From Lentisphaeria bacterium (GTDB lineage: Bacteria; Verrucomicrobiota; Lentisphaeria; Oligosphaerales; Oligosphaeraceae), in the NCBI GenBank assembly GCA_016288215.1, contig JAEEYQ010000040.1, forward strand, positions 1 to 52,051: 52,051 nucleotides of DNA, given 5' to 3'. The notes beneath the pieces are model-generated. The model saw only the letters and a list, made by a program, of their open reading frames with translations. It was not told where the DNA came from and did not search any database. A program made the translations under genes and the position numbers. Shown here one piece after another: positions 50,501 to 52,051 of this stretch (position 1 is its first letter; each line of letters opens with the position of its first letter).

Positions 50501-52051
50501 CCATATCCTGCCGCGTCCACTGAAAATCACCGCCGATTCGGCTCAGAAGGCCTATGGCAATCCGGACCCCGTGCCGCTGACCTACACGCTGACCGAAGGG
50601 ACATTGGTCGCCGAAGGGGACTTGGACGGCTATTTGGTGCGGGTTCCCGGGGAGGCCCCCGGCACCTATGACATCACTCAGGGCAGCCTGCAGGCCAGCG
50701 ACAACTACACCATTGACTTTGTGCCTGGCGTGTTCACCATCACGTTGCGGCCCATCACCATCACATTGGATGACCAACAGAAAGTCTATGGAGACGCCGA
50801 CCCCGAATTCAGCTTTGCCATCACTTCTGGCGCCCTGTTGGAGGGAGATTCCATAAGTGGCTCTGCCGCAAGGACATCAGGAGAAGGCGTGGGAGAATAT
50901 GCCATTCAGGCAGGCACGTTGCAAGCCCCTGAGAATTATGAACTTGAGGTGGTGGACGGCGTCTTGAGCATCACGCCGCGTCCCCTTGCCATCACGCCGA
51001 ACAACGTCTCCAAGGTGCGGAATGCCAATGACCCCGAATTCATCTACAATCTGGACCAAGGCAGCCAGTTGGTCGGAACCGACACGCTCACAGGCGCCCT
51101 TGGGCGGGAGCCGGGAGAGGAGCCTGGCCAATACAAACTGCTGATCGGTTCCCTCAGCGCCGGCCCCAACTACACCATCACGCTGGCTGACGCCTATCTG
51201 ACCATCGTGGACGACATTCCCCTCATCCAGATCACTCCCACCGCCACTGCCATCACCTATGGCGATCCCATTGGCGCTTCGGTCATTTCAGGAACGGCCA
51301 TCAATCCTGTCACGGGCGAAGAGATTCCAGGCGTCTTCTCATGGGTGGCGCCGGAGGCGTATCATGTGGCCGGCTCCTGGGCGGCTCAGGCGCGGTTCAC
51401 GCCCGCCGCCAACAGCGGATTCTCCCAAACCGTGGAGAACATCTTCATCGTCGTTCCCATCCTGCAGCGGCGGCTGGTCATTCAGGTGGACTCCTTCACC
51501 ATCGAAGACGGCGACCCGGAGCCGGAGTTCACCTATCAGATTGTGGAAGGCAGTCTGGTGGAGTTTGATAACCCGCATTTCCAAGTCATCAAGCAACTCA
51601 GCTCTTCTACCACCGTCTACAATCTGACGCTCTCCGGCACGGCCACTCTCATGAACAACTACGACCTTGAGGTCATCAACGGAACCTTGACCATCGTCAA
51701 GAGGGAAATCGTCATTCAGGCCTACGACCATGTCATCACCCAAGGGGACAACTGCCCCACGCTGGACTACTACATCGTCTCCGGCATTGTGGAGCCGGGG
51801 GAGCGCTTCACCATCACCCTTGGCACCTCTCCCACCTTCGTCAAAGGGGCTCTGAAGGACTATACGATTGTCCTCCGGCGGCAGGATGTCTTCCGTCGAT
51901 ACTCCGTCACCTACATCCCCGGAACAATCACCGTGCTTCCGCGAACCCGAGGCGGCGAAGAAGAAGCCATGACATTGAAAGATGTTGATGATGAGGAAGA
52001 TACAAATGATGAAGAGGACCTGCCCTTTGGCTTTGTCCAGCCAGGTCTGGA
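47556..52051 (+). CDS. Large secreted beta-helix surface protein with about 12 MBG-type repeats (open at right edge)
   Basis: An uninterrupted frame of ~1498 codons from ATG 47556 (GGAGG at eight bases) to the window end, with no stop seen. Residues 1-30 are a signal peptide (LRLLLMLSFLAVGIGDAVGA). Residues ~30-390 are a right-handed beta-helix of the POMP-like kind: TWASAWRDLQTAIDRAQSGD, SGTYSPTSTY, SLYGGFRGGE, QIRNCVIQNN and INSLLLRNG. From ~500 there are about 12 modules of ~78-84 residues. Most follow the MBG pattern YGQDDPEL, REAGEDCGDYAITQGSL, NDNYLL, FTIA; modules near 49531, 50031 and 51214 are a second type with YGDPI and SGT. After ~1460 an acidic linker begins (DVDDEEDTNDEEDLPF). 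Likely a long adhesin-like stalk; it probably ends in a cell-envelope anchor beyond the window. Confidence 0.88.
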   Translation, partial: MTIHANRLVSGLRLLLMLSFLAVGIGDAVGALYHVSPTGDDDAAGTTWASAWRDLQTAIDRAQSGDTIWVASGTYSPTSTYIYEEEGILASSFLLKDGVSLYGGFRGGEGSISERVVTGGVCWGMQYPTVLRQEDGVMGSVLHGGETPFSSQTIIDGFTVEGGMAAGSGAFAVGGGIVVMGQVQIRNCVIQNNMSRFGAGAFLQGQALMEQCLVCDNDLIDEGWGALGAGVFLCGEGGRLINSLLLRNGLGGDGPVSGGGVCADGDGLIAYCTVVGNRGELPGCGVCLLSGDERLVNSIVWGNLGASRQVYGSNGQLVSCAVENSNEGVDCIALEHENSGPGGIAANDNLVGTYYICFRDPEAGDYRLGGGSYAINRASSGAFSCTTDGAGEGRCQRGFPDMGVFESAVIGNITGDFAVLFPCVYGYESAVPARFGKLTPAPCQVSYETVTGSSLWQWKQELGDWFSYWNKAGLVSIKQTLQITGENGPYWHPYTVTKPVTIKPRPVTVAAQAQQKSYGQDDPELRYDITVGSLVADDAFSGSLSREAGEDCGDYAITQGSLSLNDNYLLTVTPATFTIAPLTIIVAADNLSKFVGEDDPPLTFSIVSDNQPVQGDFFSGALQREAGEESGSYAITQGSLSLNDNYLLEFRPGVFVIASTPLTLDGTPSATTIVYGTPQSGSILTGRVLDGNTHEEVAGTFYWKTPEVHLPVGVWDREWVFVPQAEGGYEVLNGLTPVTVIQAELQVSLADPAPSRVKGADNPPFTLTYSGFVLGEDESVLTQVPTVNCAATPESPVGLYAIVISGGSAANYYLVRNNGALSVVTATLVLDGTVTATDIVYGDPISDSELEGTFLDSAGNPVEGTLEWLDEPDLILPAGTHVRPWVFHPDSDDYGDVQGTSPLKVKPRPIQVEACSESIVYGNPRPELTWQLAEGSLPLVGTDQPTGALACPAGTDADDYPITQGTLNFGPNYAVDFQDGILHILPRPLKITADSAQKAYGNPDPVPLTYTLTEGTLVAEGDLDGYLVRVPGEAPGTYDITQGSLQASDNYTIDFVPGVFTITLRPITITLDDQQKVYGDADPEFSFAITSGALLEGDSISGSAARTSGEGVGEYAIQAGTLQAPENYELEVVDGVLSITPRPLAITPNNVSKVRNANDPEFIYNLDQGSQLVGTDTLTGALGREPGEEPGQYKLLIGSLSAGPNYTITLADAYLTIVDDIPLIQITPTATAITYGDPIGASVISGTAINPVTGEEIPGVFSWVAPEAYHVAGSWAAQARFTPAANSGFSQTVENIFIVVPILQRRLVIQVDSFTIEDGDPEPEFTYQIVEGSLVEFDNPHFQVIKQLSSSTTVYNLTLSGTATLMNNYDLEVINGTLTIVKREIVIQAYDHVITQGDNCPTLDYYIVSGIVEPGERFTITLGTSPTFVKGALKDYTIVLRRQDVFRRYSVTYIPGTITVLPRTRGGEEEAMTLKDVDDEEDTNDEEDLPFGFVQPGL

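Noticed and set aside
1..52051. tRNA or rRNA genes, including near lysS
   Set aside because: No cloverleaf with T-loop GTTCRA-type signature or rRNA-like segment was found by reading; a covariance search would be decisive.

Overview
The window looks like a chromosomal segment of a gut-type Lentisphaeria bacterium (Victivallis-like). This is inferred from three class II pseudopilins with the [23 protein letters not shown] leader and a C-terminal H-x9-DG motif, a large DUF6785/6784-type membrane protein, many secreted glycan-active proteins and several families of dispersed intergenic repeats. No rRNA, tRNA, CRISPR array or intact transposase was recognised.

Layout. Positions 1-9861 (minus strand) form one tightly packed, probably co-transcribed series: secreted alpha/alpha-toroid protein, polytopic membrane protein, hisC, dgkA and three tandem sialidases (the last cut by the left edge). 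Positions 10118-10858 hold pseudopilin 1; 11178-11881 a RelB/DinJ-PIN toxin-antitoxin pair; 12245-13747 lysS. Positions 13931-22122 (plus) are a three-gene secreted glycan operon (heparinase II/III-like lyase, DUF4091/GH123-like protein, TIM-barrel protein), followed by pseudopilin 2. Positions 23541-26020 are a scrambled locus in which an AT-rich AAA/DUF4143 ATPase lies between two ~345-bp direct repeats. Next come a beta-helix protein, a nested palindromic repeat, a beta-propeller/TIM-barrel gene pair, a GH20-type hexosaminidase, two more secreted hydrolase-like genes and pseudopilin 3 (30898-38151, minus). An AraC regulator, an inactive/active amidohydrolase pair, a zinc-finger rhomboid protease, a ~1450-residue hybrid histidine kinase and a beta-helix/MBG-repeat surface protein that runs off the right edge complete the window.

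How it works together. The enzyme set (BNR sialidases, GH20, GH123-like, heparinase-like lyase, GH43/32-like propeller, TIM-barrel hydrolases) fits breakdown of host mucin or glycosaminoglycan glycans. Nearly all are exported. The pseudopilins may belong to the export or surface machinery, and the AraC protein and hybrid kinase are candidate regulators. These functional links are inference from families and context.

Most unusual points: a serine-hydrolase domain without its catalytic residues fused to each complete sialidase; a shared 5' leader motif in front of three unlinked pseudopilin genes; three families of short intergenic repeats, some abutting stop codons; a perfect 27-bp terminal inverted repeat element with a degenerate second copy; a CxxCxxCxxC cluster inside the kinase's GAF-like region; and a long array of about twelve MBG-type modules.
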